DNA of 64,000 nucleotides, taken from assembly GCF_004791585.1 (NCBI RefSeq), contig NZ_SRUU01000024.1:1-64000 (forward strand), read 5' to 3'. The translations under genes and the position numbers were made by a program. Below the pieces are notes generated by a model, which was not told the origin of the DNA, ran no database searches, and was given only the letters and a program-made list of their open reading frames with translations. The stretch's first letter is position 1, and each line of letters starts with the position of its first letter. Of the stretch, positions 43,222 to 51,910 are shown piece by piece. Origin of the DNA: Mesorhizobium sp. M1C.F.Ca.ET.210.01.1.1. GTDB taxonomy: Bacteria; Pseudomonadota; Alphaproteobacteria; Rhizobiales; Rhizobiaceae.

Positions 43222-44097
43222 ATGCGTAAACCTGCCGGCAGCGCCCGGCTGTCCTTCATTCGTCCGATGGAGCCGGAGCTCGTCGAACGGCCGCCCAAGG
43301 GCGACAGATGGAGCCACGAAGTCAAATTCGACGGCTACCGCACCCAGGTCGTCAAGGACGCAGACGGCATCCGCCTCTACACGAAGACTGGGATCGACTG
43401 GACGGCTAAGTATCGGCCGCTGGCCGCGGAGGCGAAGAAGCTCGAGGCGGAAAGTTTCATAATCGAAGGCGAGACGATCGTGACCAACGAAGCCGGGCTG
43501 TCCGACTTCCACGGGCTGCGCTCGGCCATCACCAGGCGACCACAAGATCTCTATCTGGTCGCGTTCGATCTCCTGCACCTCAACGGACACGATCTGCGCG
43601 ACATGGCGCTAAAAGACCGGCGGGAGGTGCTGCAGGCCCTTATCCCTGCCGGCGGGCGTATCCAGTTCAGCGAAGCGCTGCCTGGCGCCGGCGACGCCGT
43701 CTACCACCTCGCTTGCGAAGCGGGCCTTGAGGGCATCGTTTCGAAGCGGCTGGACAGCAGCTACCGCAGCGGCTCGACGATGAACTGGCGCAAGGTGAAG
43801 TGCTACGTTGAGAAGGAGATGGACATCATCGGCGTGAAGCGCGAGACCGGAAAGCCTGCGATGGTGCTCATGGCCGACAACGGCCGCTACATGGGCGGCG
43901 CCTTCGTGACGTTCAAAGCCGACAAGCGGCAGGCCCTATGGGATCACGTGCAGCGCAGGGCCGGCGCGTCGCCGCCGAAGGGATTGGCGAAGGAAAAGGC
44001 CGAATGGCTGAACCCCGGCTTGGTCGGCCTGGTGAAATTCCTGAAGGGCGAGGAAAAGCTGCGTCACGCCACGCTGAAGGATTTTTGGGAGCAATAA
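43222..44097 (+). CDS. ATP-dependent DNA ligase (LigD ligase-domain type)
   Basis: The 291-residue ligase has the adenylation motif EVKFDGYRTQ (catalytic Lys near residue 36), IIEGETIV (motif III), VAFDLLHLNG, GIVSKRLDSSYRSG and WRKVKCY (motif V). It contains the adenylation and OB-fold parts but no polymerase or phosphoesterase domains, so it is a stand-alone enzyme like LigC or the ligase part of LigD used in end joining. No ku gene is in the window. The ATG at 43222 follows GGGG. Confidence 0.9.
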   Translation: MRKPAGSARLSFIRPMEPELVERPPKGDRWSHEVKFDGYRTQVVKDADGIRLYTKTGIDWTAKYRPLAAEAKKLEAESFIIEGETIVTNEAGLSDFHGLRSAITRRPQDLYLVAFDLLHLNGHDLRDMALKDRREVLQALIPAGGRIQFSEALPGAGDAVYHLACEAGLEGIVSKRLDSSYRSGSTMNWRKVKCYVEKEMDIIGVKRETGKPAMVLMADNGRYMGGAFVTFKADKRQALWDHVQRRAGASPPKGLAKEKAEWLNPGLVGLVKFLKGEEKLRHATLKDFWEQ

Positions 44098-44108
44098 GCA
44101 ACAGACTG

Positions 44109-44399
44109 CTACCGCGCGCGGCGGCGCCAGTTTCTATTGTCGGCGTGGCGACCACTATTCTGACCCTCAGAGCGCGCTAATGATGGGCTCCCTTCAACGG
44201 TAAAGACAATGCCCGCGTCCTCCAAAGCACGCCGCATTGCGGCGGCATTACGGGGATTCGGTTTCCCAAAGCCGTTCTCAAATTCGCAGATCGTCGATTC
44301 GCTGAGATTGGCTTTGGCAGCCAGTCGCACTCGCGACCAGTTCAAGAGAGTTCGTGCGGCTCTTAATTGTTCTGCTGAGAGTTGGTCTCGGCTGTCCAT
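44109..44399 (-). CDS. XRE-family regulator
   Basis: The 96-residue protein has a Cro/CI-type helix-turn-helix at residues 10-65 (LRAARTLLNWSRVRLAAKAN, ESTICEFENGFGKP) and an Arg-rich tail. It is convergent with the ligase gene. An 8-bp inverted repeat seven bases upstream of its ATG is the likely autoregulatory site. Confidence 0.85.
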   Translation of the reverse strand: MDSRDQLSAEQLRAARTLLNWSRVRLAAKANLSESTICEFENGFGKPNPRNAAAMRRALEDAGIVFTVEGSPSLARSEGQNSGRHADNRNWRRRAR

Positions 44400-44405
44400 A
44401 GGTGT

Positions 44406-44433
44406 GGAACATTCAATGGCTCTAAAATGTTCC
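44406..44433. promoter_or_regulatory. Operator candidate of the XRE gene
   Basis: GGAACATT (44406-44413) and AATGTTCC (44426-44433) form a perfect dyad with a 12-base spacer directly upstream of the regulator start. Confidence 0.55.
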
Positions 44434-44564
44434 GGCTGCTACCACCGACGGCGTCGTATGCAGGGCCGCTGGATGATCCCCGTCGCTCAGCCGACGGCGA
44501 ATTTTTTGCCTGACTGAACAGTCCGCCTTCTAGATCATTCTAGAGATTAGGAGGCCATATCCTC

Positions 44565-44747
44565 ATGCGTGACGGTGACAACAGATCAGGTTCGCAAAGT
44601 GGGGCGACGAAGGTTCTGGCCGATCGCTTGGTCAGAGAGGCAGACATTACCGAAGAGCAAGCCCGTGAGCTGATCACGTTGATCGGGACCGATTGGAATT
44701 CCCTGCTTCGAGAGGCTCATTTCCTGAAGGCGCGGCACCGCCTATGA
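44565..44747 (+). CDS. Small DUF3606-like protein
   Basis: The 60-residue protein has a polar N-terminus and the core ADITEEQARELITLIGTDWN, which closely resembles the protein at 55592-55780 and, more weakly, the DUF3606 protein at 42.9 kb. The ATG has GGAGG upstream. The stop overlaps the DUF768 gene start. Confidence 0.7.
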   Translation: MRDGDNRSGSQSGATKVLADRLVREADITEEQARELITLIGTDWNSLLREAHFLKARHRL

Positions 44748-44968
44748 GCGAACGGGGGGTAGAATTCTTTGGGAAGTGGATCACGGACAATGTGATGCGC
44801 GGCAGCGTCGGCGTCGACATCATTTCTGTGGCGGAGCTGACGACCAAGCTGTTCGCCGATGCGAAGGCCGCGGATATTTCCGAGGATGAGATCGAAGAGG
44901 AAATCGGCAGTGCCTATGAAGCGATACTTGCGGCGATAAATGGCCCGCCAGATTTCGAATCCGAGTGA
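44744..44968 (+). CDS. DUF768 family protein
   Basis: The 74-residue protein begins MSERGVEFFGKWITDNVM and has DIISVAELTTKLFADAKAAD and a Glu-rich EIEEEIGSAYEAIL helix, as in DUF768, a family found mainly in Mesorhizobium. It overlaps the previous stop (ATGA) and is probably co-translated. It is one of the better taxonomic clues in the window. Function unknown. Confidence 0.8.
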   Translation: MSERGVEFFGKWITDNVMRGSVGVDIISVAELTTKLFADAKAADISEDEIEEEIGSAYEAILAAINGPPDFESE

Positions 44969-45100
44969 CTGCCGCGCGGGGCTTTACCCATTCTAAATTG
45001 CCATCCGTCCACAACGAAGGACACCTTAGCTCGCGACGCGGAATTCGCTCTTCTACCTGTAGCTGGTCAAACTCGGATCGAGGTTCTGCTACAGTCCCGA

Positions 45101-45265
45101 ATGGTCGTCCGAATCGTGGTTGTCCTGGCGCTTCTTTCCGCCTTCGCCTTGGGATTCGCAAAACTCGTGGAACGCTATGGCGGCGTTGGCGATCGGTCCC
45201 CTCCATGTGAGCAATTGTCTGATTGCCCCGGCCCGAACACGCCGCCTCCGGAAAAGACGGGCTAA
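45101..45265 (+). CDS. Very small membrane or secreted protein
   Basis: An open frame of 54 codons encodes MVVRIVVVLALLSAFALGFA, a signal-like hydrophobic start, then a short tail with two Cys and Pro-rich CPGPNTPPPEKTG. No clear ribosome site is seen. The design fits a small exported peptide, but it could be chance. Confidence 0.4.
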   Translation: MVVRIVVVLALLSAFALGFAKLVERYGGVGDRSPPCEQLSDCPGPNTPPPEKTG

Positions 45266-45338
45266 CCGAGCAGCATATATCGCGTCCCATTTTGAAGGGC
45301 ACCTGCCTGGTGAGTTTGCCGAGGGGAGGGCAACTGAG

Positions 45339-45584
45339 CTATAAGTGTTTCCTGGCGCGCATCATCGCCCGCGCCATCGCCAACTCGGTTTCAACCATGG
45401 CGTTTTCCTTCTGCGTCATGTTGTCGGCGGCGATCAGACGCCGTAACGCCCGCATCACCTCGCCGCGCTGCCAGCCGGCATCGAGCATGCAGTCGACGAT
45501 CGCCTGAAAGCCGGGCTCCATCGCTTCCTGACAATCGACCTCGCGGTCGGGGTAAGCAGTGGTGCGTCTAGGCGGGCTGATCAC
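45339..45584 (-). CDS. Hypothetical protein, SRAP operon
   Basis: From a GTG at 45584, preceded by GAGAGG, 81 residues with a Met-rich helical C-terminus. The start overlaps the stop of the preceding 59-residue gene (GTGA). No family recognised. Last gene of the leftward SRAP operon. Confidence 0.55.
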   Translation of the reverse strand: MISPPRRTTAYPDREVDCQEAMEPGFQAIVDCMLDAGWQRGEVMRALRRLIAADNMTQKENAMVETELAMARAMMRARKHL

Positions 45585-45760
45585 AGGAACCTCTCTCCCT
45601 CGCCGCGGTGCTCGAAGCAGAACCAATGCGACGGCTGCCTTGGCCGGGCGAAACCCCAGCCGGCATCCTTGCCGCATCCGGCGTGCTCGCAAGCATGGCC
45701 AAGCGGTCCGTAATCACGCGGCTGCACAAGCTCTCCGGGGCGGCTCGGCTCGTCGCTCAC
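45581..45760 (-). CDS. Small zinc-finger-like protein, SRAP operon
   Basis: The 59-residue protein from a GTG has HACEHAGCGKDAGWGF and HWFCFEHRGEG, a C-x4-C ... C-x2-H pattern that could bind one zinc ion. Its GTG shares a base with the stop of the upstream gene and its stop overlaps the next start, so it is surely within a coupled operon. Function unknown. Confidence 0.6.
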   Translation of the reverse strand: MSDEPSRPGELVQPRDYGPLGHACEHAGCGKDAGWGFARPRQPSHWFCFEHRGEGERFL

Positions 45761-45930
45761 TAGTTTTGCCGCCGCTTGAGCGCGTCGATCTGGTCCTGCA
45801 GGTGGCCGTTGAGAACGATCATTTCTTTCAGCGCCTTCATCGTGTCGCCCTTGTGCAGGGAGACGAACCTATCTGCGACCTTCTGCAACGCTGCTTCCTG
45901 GCGGCTGTCCAGGTTTATGATCTGATCCAC
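45760..45930 (-). CDS. Small coiled-coil protein, SRAP operon
   Basis: The 56-residue protein from a GTG (GAGAGAAA upstream) is almost wholly helical (LDSRQEAALQKVADRFVSLH ... LNGHLQDQIDALKRRQN), likely a coiled coil. It begins 12 bases after the SRAP stop and its stop TAG shares its G with the next GTG. Function unknown. Confidence 0.6.
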   Translation of the reverse strand: MDQIINLDSRQEAALQKVADRFVSLHKGDTMKALKEMIVLNGHLQDQIDALKRRQN

Positions 45931-45942
45931 GGCGATTTCTCT

Positions 45943-46647
45943 CTAGAACAAAGAAGCCTGCGCTGGTGGTTCGGCTGGAAATTTGATCTGCGTTGCCGGC
46001 TTCTCGACGATCACCAGCGCATCGTCCGGCGCCGGCCGCTGCAGCTTCTTCGCCTCTGACCACGGCGCGGTGAGCCACAATTCAGTTTCCTCCGGCGTGG
46101 TCAGGACCACCGGCATCGCCTTTTCGTGGATCGGCGCGACTAACGCGTTGGGCCTGGTCGTCAGGAAGCCGTAGAGCTCGTGGTCGCCGGGGCCTTCCTT
46201 CACCTTGCGCACGCCGTGCCAGGGCGTCCACAGGCCAGCGAAAAAAAACAGAGGCCGTTCCTCGCTGAGCGCGAACCAGAAGTTCTTCTGGACGCCGGTT
46301 TCGGAATCCTTGTCGCCCGGTGTCGGCGACGGCTCGGCGAAGCTTGTCACTGGCACCACACAGCGATTCTCGACGCCGAGATAGGGCTGCCAATGGGCAT
46401 ACTGCGGGTTGCGGACGTTGGTGGTGCCAGAATCGGCGTTGCCGCGCATCCGTTCAGGCGGCGTCGGCATGCCCCATCGCAGATTGGCGAGCTCGCGGCT
46501 GCCGTCGGCAGCATTGCGGACCACCGGGGCAAATTGGTTGGGGTAGATGTCAATCGACGGCTCGAGGTTGCCGGAGATGTCACGCAGCGCCCGCGTCCAC
46601 TGGCGGATTGCCTCCTGGCTGGTCGTGATGTTGTAGAGATTGCACAT
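45943..46647 (-). CDS. SRAP (YedK/HMCES-type) protein
   Basis: SRAP proteins crosslink to abasic sites in single-stranded DNA through the N-terminal cysteine and shield them. This 234-residue protein begins MCNLYNITTS (Cys2 is catalytic after Met removal), with NLRWGMPTP, the RCVVPVTSFAEPS segment and HEKAMPVVL (conserved His). All key residues are present. It is flanked on both sides by small same-strand genes with tiny gaps. A broken second SRAP is at 55.8 kb. Confidence 0.9.
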   Translation of the reverse strand: MCNLYNITTSQEAIRQWTRALRDISGNLEPSIDIYPNQFAPVVRNAADGSRELANLRWGMPTPPERMRGNADSGTTNVRNPQYAHWQPYLGVENRCVVPVTSFAEPSPTPGDKDSETGVQKNFWFALSEERPLFFFAGLWTPWHGVRKVKEGPGDHELYGFLTTRPNALVAPIHEKAMPVVLTTPEETELWLTAPWSEAKKLQRPAPDDALVIVEKPATQIKFPAEPPAQASLF

Positions 46648-46649
46648 AC

Positions 46650-47030
46650 TTAGCTCCGCAGGGCTTCGGGCGTGCTGAGCGGCCCCATTTCCAGAATTCG
46701 CTCATGGGCGCCCTGGCGGCGCCAGACACCGCGAGCGCGCCCATTCTCCCTGTCTCGCTTCGGATCGAACACGATGCCGCCGAAGTGGTCAAGGAACGAC
46801 GACGCGGCCTCGCGATCGGTGAAGCAGTGCAGCCGCCATTGCTCCTGCTTGCCGTCGTTCCAAACCGCGATCACCGCCCTGGTCCTGTATGTCAGGCCGC
46901 GCTCCTCAAGAAAGCGCCTGATCAGCGTGAAGTTGCGGTCCGTGCAAAGATCGTCGGGCAGCGCGACCTGGTGCGGCATCTCGCGGTCGATGACCGAAGG
47001 CGTTGGTATTCCCCGGCTGCGCCTGACCAT
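46650..47030 (-). CDS. Hypothetical protein upstream of SRAP
   Basis: From the ATG at 47030 the product is 126 residues with LPDDLCTDRNFTLIRRFLEE and a Trp/Arg-rich end. The ATG overlaps the previous gene's stop (ATGA), and the SRAP start is three bases after its own stop. I do not recognise the family. Confidence 0.6.
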   Translation of the reverse strand: MVRRSRGIPTPSVIDREMPHQVALPDDLCTDRNFTLIRRFLEERGLTYRTRAVIAVWNDGKQEQWRLHCFTDREAASSFLDHFGGIVFDPKRDRENGRARGVWRRQGAHERILEMGPLSTPEALRS

Positions 47031-47308
47031 CAGTGCCGTGCACCAGTCCCCTTGCTTTCCTTGAGATAGATATCGGTCTGTTCGCGCATAGCGTCCGAAA
47101 GTGACAGCGCCAGTTCCAAGTTTTCCGGGTAAACTGCCAAGATCCATGTGGCCGTCAATTCAGCAATGGCCTGCTTCTGATTGACGTCAGAGAGGTCGCG
47201 CATTTGCTTTGCCATTTTGCTGACGGCCCGGTGAATTGCGGGCCGCTCGCGCTTGACCGTGGCGTATATCTCGGGCTGTTCGGACTCGGTGACGATGATC
47301 GATTTCAT
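47030..47308 (-). CDS. Hypothetical helical protein, first gene of the SRAP operon
   Basis: The 92-residue, mostly helical protein begins MKSIIVTESEQPEIYATVKR. The ATG at 47308 has GGAGACAAACC in front. It heads the leftward operon of coupled small genes around SRAP. No known motif. Confidence 0.6.
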   Translation of the reverse strand: MKSIIVTESEQPEIYATVKRERPAIHRAVSKMAKQMRDLSDVNQKQAIAELTATWILAVYPENLELALSLSDAMREQTDIYLKESKGTGARH

Positions 47309-47400
47309 GGTTTGTCTCCTAGTTGCCGACAGTGAACAAAATGAGAACACTGGAGTCAATCCCCCTTGACCAGTGAGGAATATGTTCCTCATTTCAGCGT

Positions 47401-47718
47401 ATGCCCGAGCAACCCGAAAAGTGGCCGAGAGGCGCGGCCTGGACCCTGACGCATGCGCATGATGCCGGGCAGGTGGCGGGCATCCGCTGCGCCCGCTGCA
47501 ACGTCACGCGCTACTACAAACCGCTCGAGCTGCGGGAGGTGATCGGCAACGTCACGATCGACGAGGTACGGGACAAGGTCCGCTGCCAGCAATGCAAGAG
47601 CCGGGAGTGGATGAGCGCGCAGCTATTTCACCCGACAGGAGAGCAGGCGCACGACATCCGCTTTCGGCGCTTAGTGGAGATTCGATGGGAGAAGCGGGTA
47701 GTCTGGCGCGATGAGTAG
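47401..47718 (+). CDS. Zinc-ribbon hypothetical protein
   Basis: The 105-residue protein has two Cys pairs, RCARCNVTRYYKPLELRE (35-52) and RCQQCKSREW (about 66-75), forming a probable zinc ribbon. Divergent from the SRAP operon, sharing its 90-base promoter region. Function unknown. Confidence 0.65.
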   Translation: MPEQPEKWPRGAAWTLTHAHDAGQVAGIRCARCNVTRYYKPLELREVIGNVTIDEVRDKVRCQQCKSREWMSAQLFHPTGEQAHDIRFRRLVEIRWEKRVVWRDE

Positions 47719-47752
47719 TGGGCCAACCATCACCGACGCCCGGGTCGAGTTC

Positions 47753-48046
47753 CTATTCGTCGCTGTCTTCGCTGTCGTTTTCGTCGTCGGATTGGCCGTT
47801 CCGACTTGCATCATCCGCTTGCTCTTCAACGTACGCTTGGCAGCCTTCGTTGAAAGATCGGCTATCGCCATCGCAATCCCGCTCGTCGGTAATGTCGTTC
47901 CTTGCCGCCCAATCGTACCCGGCCTCGTGGCCCGAGCAGTCATCGGTGCAGTCGTAGCCGTGGAAAGTCTCTTGCGCGTTTGCCGGGGCGGCAACAAAGC
48001 CGGCCAATGCAAGGGCACCGGCCGCGACAAGAATTCGGATCATCAC
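47753..48046 (-). CDS. Small exported acidic protein
   Basis: The 97-residue protein has a clear signal peptide (MMIRILVAAGALALAGFVAA, cleavage after AQA-like PANAQ), four Cys in pairs (CTDDC, CDGD, CQAY), and a very acidic tail. AGGAG precedes the ATG. Family common in rhizobia, function unknown. Convergent with the zinc-ribbon gene. Confidence 0.7.
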   Translation of the reverse strand: MMIRILVAAGALALAGFVAAPANAQETFHGYDCTDDCSGHEAGYDWAARNDITDERDCDGDSRSFNEGCQAYVEEQADDASRNGQSDDENDSEDSDE

Positions 48047-48640
48047 AAAACACTCCTATCGGCGCCCAGGCGGTCGGATATTCTGTGACCTTGTCGAAGA
48101 CGAGGCTGGTTGGCCGACCCTCAGTCCCAATCCTGATCAGGTGTAGCGGGACGGCGATTCCAGCTTCTAAGTTTCAATTCGTCGATGCAGACTGGGCCGG
48201 ATGCGAAGCGGCCGCCCATTTCAAGTGCTGCCGCCCCGTCCTGGAGTTTTCGCAACGTCTGACGGGAAGACACCAGGCGGCATCATCGCCGGTGCGCTTA
48301 TGGGCTTGCAGTTCTTTCGAGTGCTGCGCCCCTACGCTTGCTGAGGGACAGGCGTGATGACCGGCGCCATTGTGGAGGACCATACGCTTGTCGTCGCTTA
48401 TGTAACTATGTAACTGACATGAATTTGCGCCCGATACCGACTTTCCCGCTGCGCGCCATTTGACGACGCTTGATGCAATTCCTAGCCACGGTTCGCTCGG
48501 TCATATTGAGACCACAGATCACCGGGAGCAGCACGTTGTGTAGCAATGGCCTCGTTCAGGTAATGTCTTCACGCTGTTGCGGTGCGCCGAAAACCGGCTA
48601 AGAGGTTTCATCTATTGCTGCTGCGAAATGGAGTTACTGC
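48047..48640. other. No gene recognised
   Basis: Only short frames on both strands. The right end should hold the mucR promoter, which I could not define. Confidence 0.4.
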
Positions 48641-49093
48641 ATGCCGGAAGAGATTGAGAACGGCCGAAGCCAGTTGATCGAGCTCACCGCGGACATTGTG
48701 TCTGCCTACGTCAGCAAAAACCCAGTGCCGGTTGCGTCTCTTCCAGAGTTGATCGAAAGCGTGAATTCGTCGCTGTCGAAAATCGGACGACCGGCCGAGC
48801 CCGAGCAGCCAACCCAGGCGCCCGCGGTCAATCCGAAGCGGTCGGTGTTCCCCGACTACATCATCTGCCTCGAGGACGGGAAGCAGTTCAAATCGCTGAA
48901 GCGCCATCTTGGCGTGCACTACGGCATGACGCCCAACGAGTACCGCGAGAAATGGGGATTGAAGCCGGACTATCCGATGGTGGCGCCGAACTACGCGGCC
49001 CAACGTTCGGCGCTGGCGAAGTCGAGTGGGCTCGGCCGGAAGCCAGCGGCAAAGCCGTCGAAAAGCACGGGCAAAAAGCGTTCTCTGCGGTGA
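48641..49093 (+). CDS. mucR: MucR/Ros-family transcriptional regulator
   Basis: This 150-residue regulator has the Ros/MucR zinc finger: CLEDGKQFKSLKRHLGVHYG (about 83-102) with one Cys and the His pair, then MTPNEYREKWGLKPDYPMVAPNYA. MucR proteins bind AT-rich promoters and silence or control exopolysaccharide, motility and horizontally acquired genes in rhizobia. A Lys-rich tail follows. It stands alone between two long gene-poor stretches. Confidence 0.95.
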   Translation: MPEEIENGRSQLIELTADIVSAYVSKNPVPVASLPELIESVNSSLSKIGRPAEPEQPTQAPAVNPKRSVFPDYIICLEDGKQFKSLKRHLGVHYGMTPNEYREKWGLKPDYPMVAPNYAAQRSALAKSSGLGRKPAAKPSKSTGKKRSLR

Positions 49094-50154
49094 TCACGGA
49101 CCCTTTCCCGTTTTGCACGAGCAACGACGCAAGGCCGCAGTGACAGATGAGGGCGAGTTGTGGTGCGGTGCGACTGCGGCGGTATCCACATCGCGTCGAT
49201 TTCATTATCTGAATTGTCGCTAAAGTGCTGATGTTCACGACAGGCTCGCTGCCGCCGCCCTGTGTCCCCCGTACGGCTTGCTGCGGGCTGTCGACAAGAG
49301 GGCCAGCTGTCCTTGGCCGATGGCTGACCCTCTTCCTTTTTGCCACGATGCCGCTATCCTGAATCGTAGCTCGCAGTCGGTGTCCCAAGGCGCTGCGGAC
49401 TTCCCGAGGGCTGGGCTGCCGGCTAGACGGTCCGGCCCTGTTTTAGCCTTGTCCATGATCGCACCGCAGCACCGATTTTGTTACCTAAGCGAGTGCTAAC
49501 GTGGTATCCTTTATAAACAACGCCGAGTGTCCCTCCTCGAAAGCCTCTGGCCGTTGCGAGTAGAAAAAGGACCGGTCGCGCATGCCTCGCGGCTGGTCTT
49601 TTTCGTCGGATTATTGGCCTTTGGGACATGAATGTTCCAGATGACAATAGGCCCACTGGGCCCGCAAAAGAAATGGTACGATAGCCGACGGTATCGGCCA
49701 AAGAGACCATCGCCGTCATTTGCAAGCGTAGTTTGTCGAACTCATCATGTTGGAGGTGATCTCGTTTGACGCAACGTTCGCCTCGCCGTCGCGCTACCGG
49801 CGGCGGGCGGGTCGGCGCGGCAAACCTTCGCCTATCGGTTTCGTCCGGTCTTCGCGCAGGCCGGCCATCAAAGACACGACGGCGGCTAATATGTCGTCGC
49901 CGGTCAGCCCTGAGTAATACATGGTCCACCGACGGTACCGATGCCTGATCCTCTAGGAGAGCGCTAAAGTTCCCAATTGGGGCTTGGTAGTCGGCGCTAA
50001 TCCCAATGGCGAAAGCCTCACGCTTGGTACCCGCGAGAAGAGTCCAACTTTGCTCGCGCTACGGCACGAGTTGACCCGGTTGAGAAGCTCACGGCCCGCT
50101 GACAGACGGCCAACCTGTGCCTACCCGTTGTGCCGCGAGAGGCTTACCGCCCTC
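49094..50154. other. Gene-poor region with one terminator-like repeat
   Basis: About 1 kb without a convincing gene. It contains the hairpin repeat at 49564-49603. Short frames near 49.8-49.9 kb look like fragments, but I could not assign a parent gene. Confidence 0.45.
49564..49603 (+). repeat. Terminator-like hairpin repeat (copy 1)
   Basis: GACCGGTCGCG and CGCGGCTGGTC form an 11-bp stem with two G-U pairs around the loop CATGCCT, with A5 in front and TTTTT behind. The same element in the opposite orientation is at 59136-59179. Confidence 0.7.
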
Positions 50155-51462
50155 TCAGACGAACCACTGCACGCCGAGACCCAAAGCGGCGAGCGCCATC
50201 GCAGCGGTCGAAATCCAGCCCAGCAGACGCAGCCAACCCTGCACCGGAAATTTCCCCATGATGTCCTTGCGGCCGGCCATCAGCATCATGACGACCATGA
50301 CCGGGACCGCGCAGATCCCGTTGATGACCGCACTCCAATAGAGCGCCTTGATGGGGTCGATGGGCGTGAACATGATACCGGTGCCGAGCGCCGCGGCCGC
50401 AACCAGTGTTGCATAGAACGCCACCACTTCTTTGGGCTCCCGCTCCAACCCGACCGGCCAGTGCATCGCTTCACCGACAGCAAAGGCGGCGGAACCTGCA
50501 AGCACCGGCACCGCGAGCAGCCCGGTCCCGATGCCGGCAGAAAAGACAACGAAGGCGAACTTGCCGGCCACTGGCTCCAGCGCTTTCGCGGCGTCGGTGG
50601 ATGACGAGATATCGGTCACACCCGCCTTGTGAAGGGTCGCAGCGGTGGTGAAGATGATGGCGACGGCGATCAGGTTGGACAGCGCCATTCCGACCAGCGT
50701 GTCTGCGCGAATGCGCTGGAAGGCTCTCGACGCCTGCCAGGGCGCCCATTTCAACGGCTTTGCGGACCGGTCAAGTTTCTCCTCCTCGACTTCCTGCGAG
50801 GCCTGCCAGAAGAACAGGTAGGGCGAGATCGTCGTGCCGAAGATGGCCAGCAGCGTAGTGAAGAACGCGCCGCTCCACTCGACATGCGGGATGAGCAGCC
50901 CTTTTATGCCATCAGCCCAGGGCACCCGTGCCGCGAACATCGCGGCGACATAGGCGAACAGGCTGAGAGTAGTCCATTTGAGGATCGTGACATACCGGCT
51001 GTAGTGGATGAATACGATGGCCGCCACGCAGATCAGGGCAAACACAACGACATAAAGCGACCTCGGACCGCCGACGAGCAGTTTCAAGGCATCGGCCATC
51101 GCGCTCAAATCGGCGCCGATATTTATAACGTTGGCGGCAAAAAGCAGAACGACGATGAAGTAGAGCAGAGAGGCTGGATAGTAGCGTGCCAGATTGCCCG
51201 AGATTCCCTTTCCTGTTGTGCGTCCGATCCGGGCAGAGATCTCCTGGATCGCCGCCATCATCGGGAAGGTCAAAAGCATGGTCCAGCCGATGTTGAAGCC
51301 GAGCTGCGCACCGGCCTGGCTATAGGTGACTATGCCAGAGGGATCGTCATCCGAGGCGCCGGTGATGAATCCGGGACCGATGGTTCACAGGAAGCGCTGG
51401 AACGGTCCTTTCGTGCGAGTGTTGCTTTGCGCCCGCGAAACCTCCGAACCTACATCGGCCAC
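50155..51462 (-). pseudogene. NRAMP-family metal transporter broken by a stop codon
   Basis: NRAMP proteins import Mn2+ or Fe2+. The body (374 residues from an internal ATG at 51279) is intact with many membrane segments, but the true start appears to be a GTG at 51462 behind GGAGG. Codon 26 is TGA (51387-51385), right before TIGPGFITGASDDDPSG, which holds the metal-binding motif of the first membrane helix. Translation from the internal ATG would lose that helix. Either a nonsense mutation or a sequence error; no frameshift is needed. Confidence 0.75.
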
Positions 51463-51466
51463 GACC

Positions 51467-51643
51467 CTATCGCCTCCACAAAGACGTCGCGGTGAGCGCA
51501 CCCGCGACCATCGAAATAGTCGGGCCGAGCAAGATCAGGAGAAGCTCATTCCCGTAAATTCTTTCGAGCCCCAGATCGATGACGGTCTCGGACAAGCTCA
51601 CGATGAGGATTGCTGGAACCAATGAGGCACGGCTGCGCTGCAT
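51467..51643 (-). CDS. Small membrane protein upstream of the NRAMP gene
   Basis: From an ATG behind GGGGG, 58 residues with one or two hydrophobic segments (LVPAILIVSLS and LLLILLGPTISMVAGALTA). It ends four bases before the NRAMP GTG, so the two formed an operon. Function unknown. Confidence 0.6.
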   Translation of the reverse strand: MQRSRASLVPAILIVSLSETVIDLGLERIYGNELLLILLGPTISMVAGALTATSLWRR

Positions 51644-51910
51644 CGCAAACCCCCGCCAACGCAAGGAAATAACAACGAAATAACGAAGACGGGAATTCCC
51701 GGTTCCCTTAGCGTGATGATCCGGAAAGGGCGCCATTATATCGGGGCGGCGAGAGCTGCTTTCGAAACACGAGAGCTTCAGACGGAGCGCTGGTTCATCG
51801 CGAAATGCGCCCCTGGGTGTCAGCGGAGCCGTTTAGTTCCGCAACCGGATGCAGATGCGCTAAAGAACTTCGGCGTAGCATCGGATTGTTTCGGTGATTG
51901 TGAGGATTCC

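Noticed and set aside
42970..43590. 206-codon leftward frame opposite the ligase
   Set aside because: Overlaps the ligase catalytic motifs and the DUF3606 gene; shadow.
50629..51495. 288-codon rightward frame opposite the NRAMP gene
   Set aside because: The opposite strand encodes conserved membrane helices; this frame is charged, repetitive shadow sequence.
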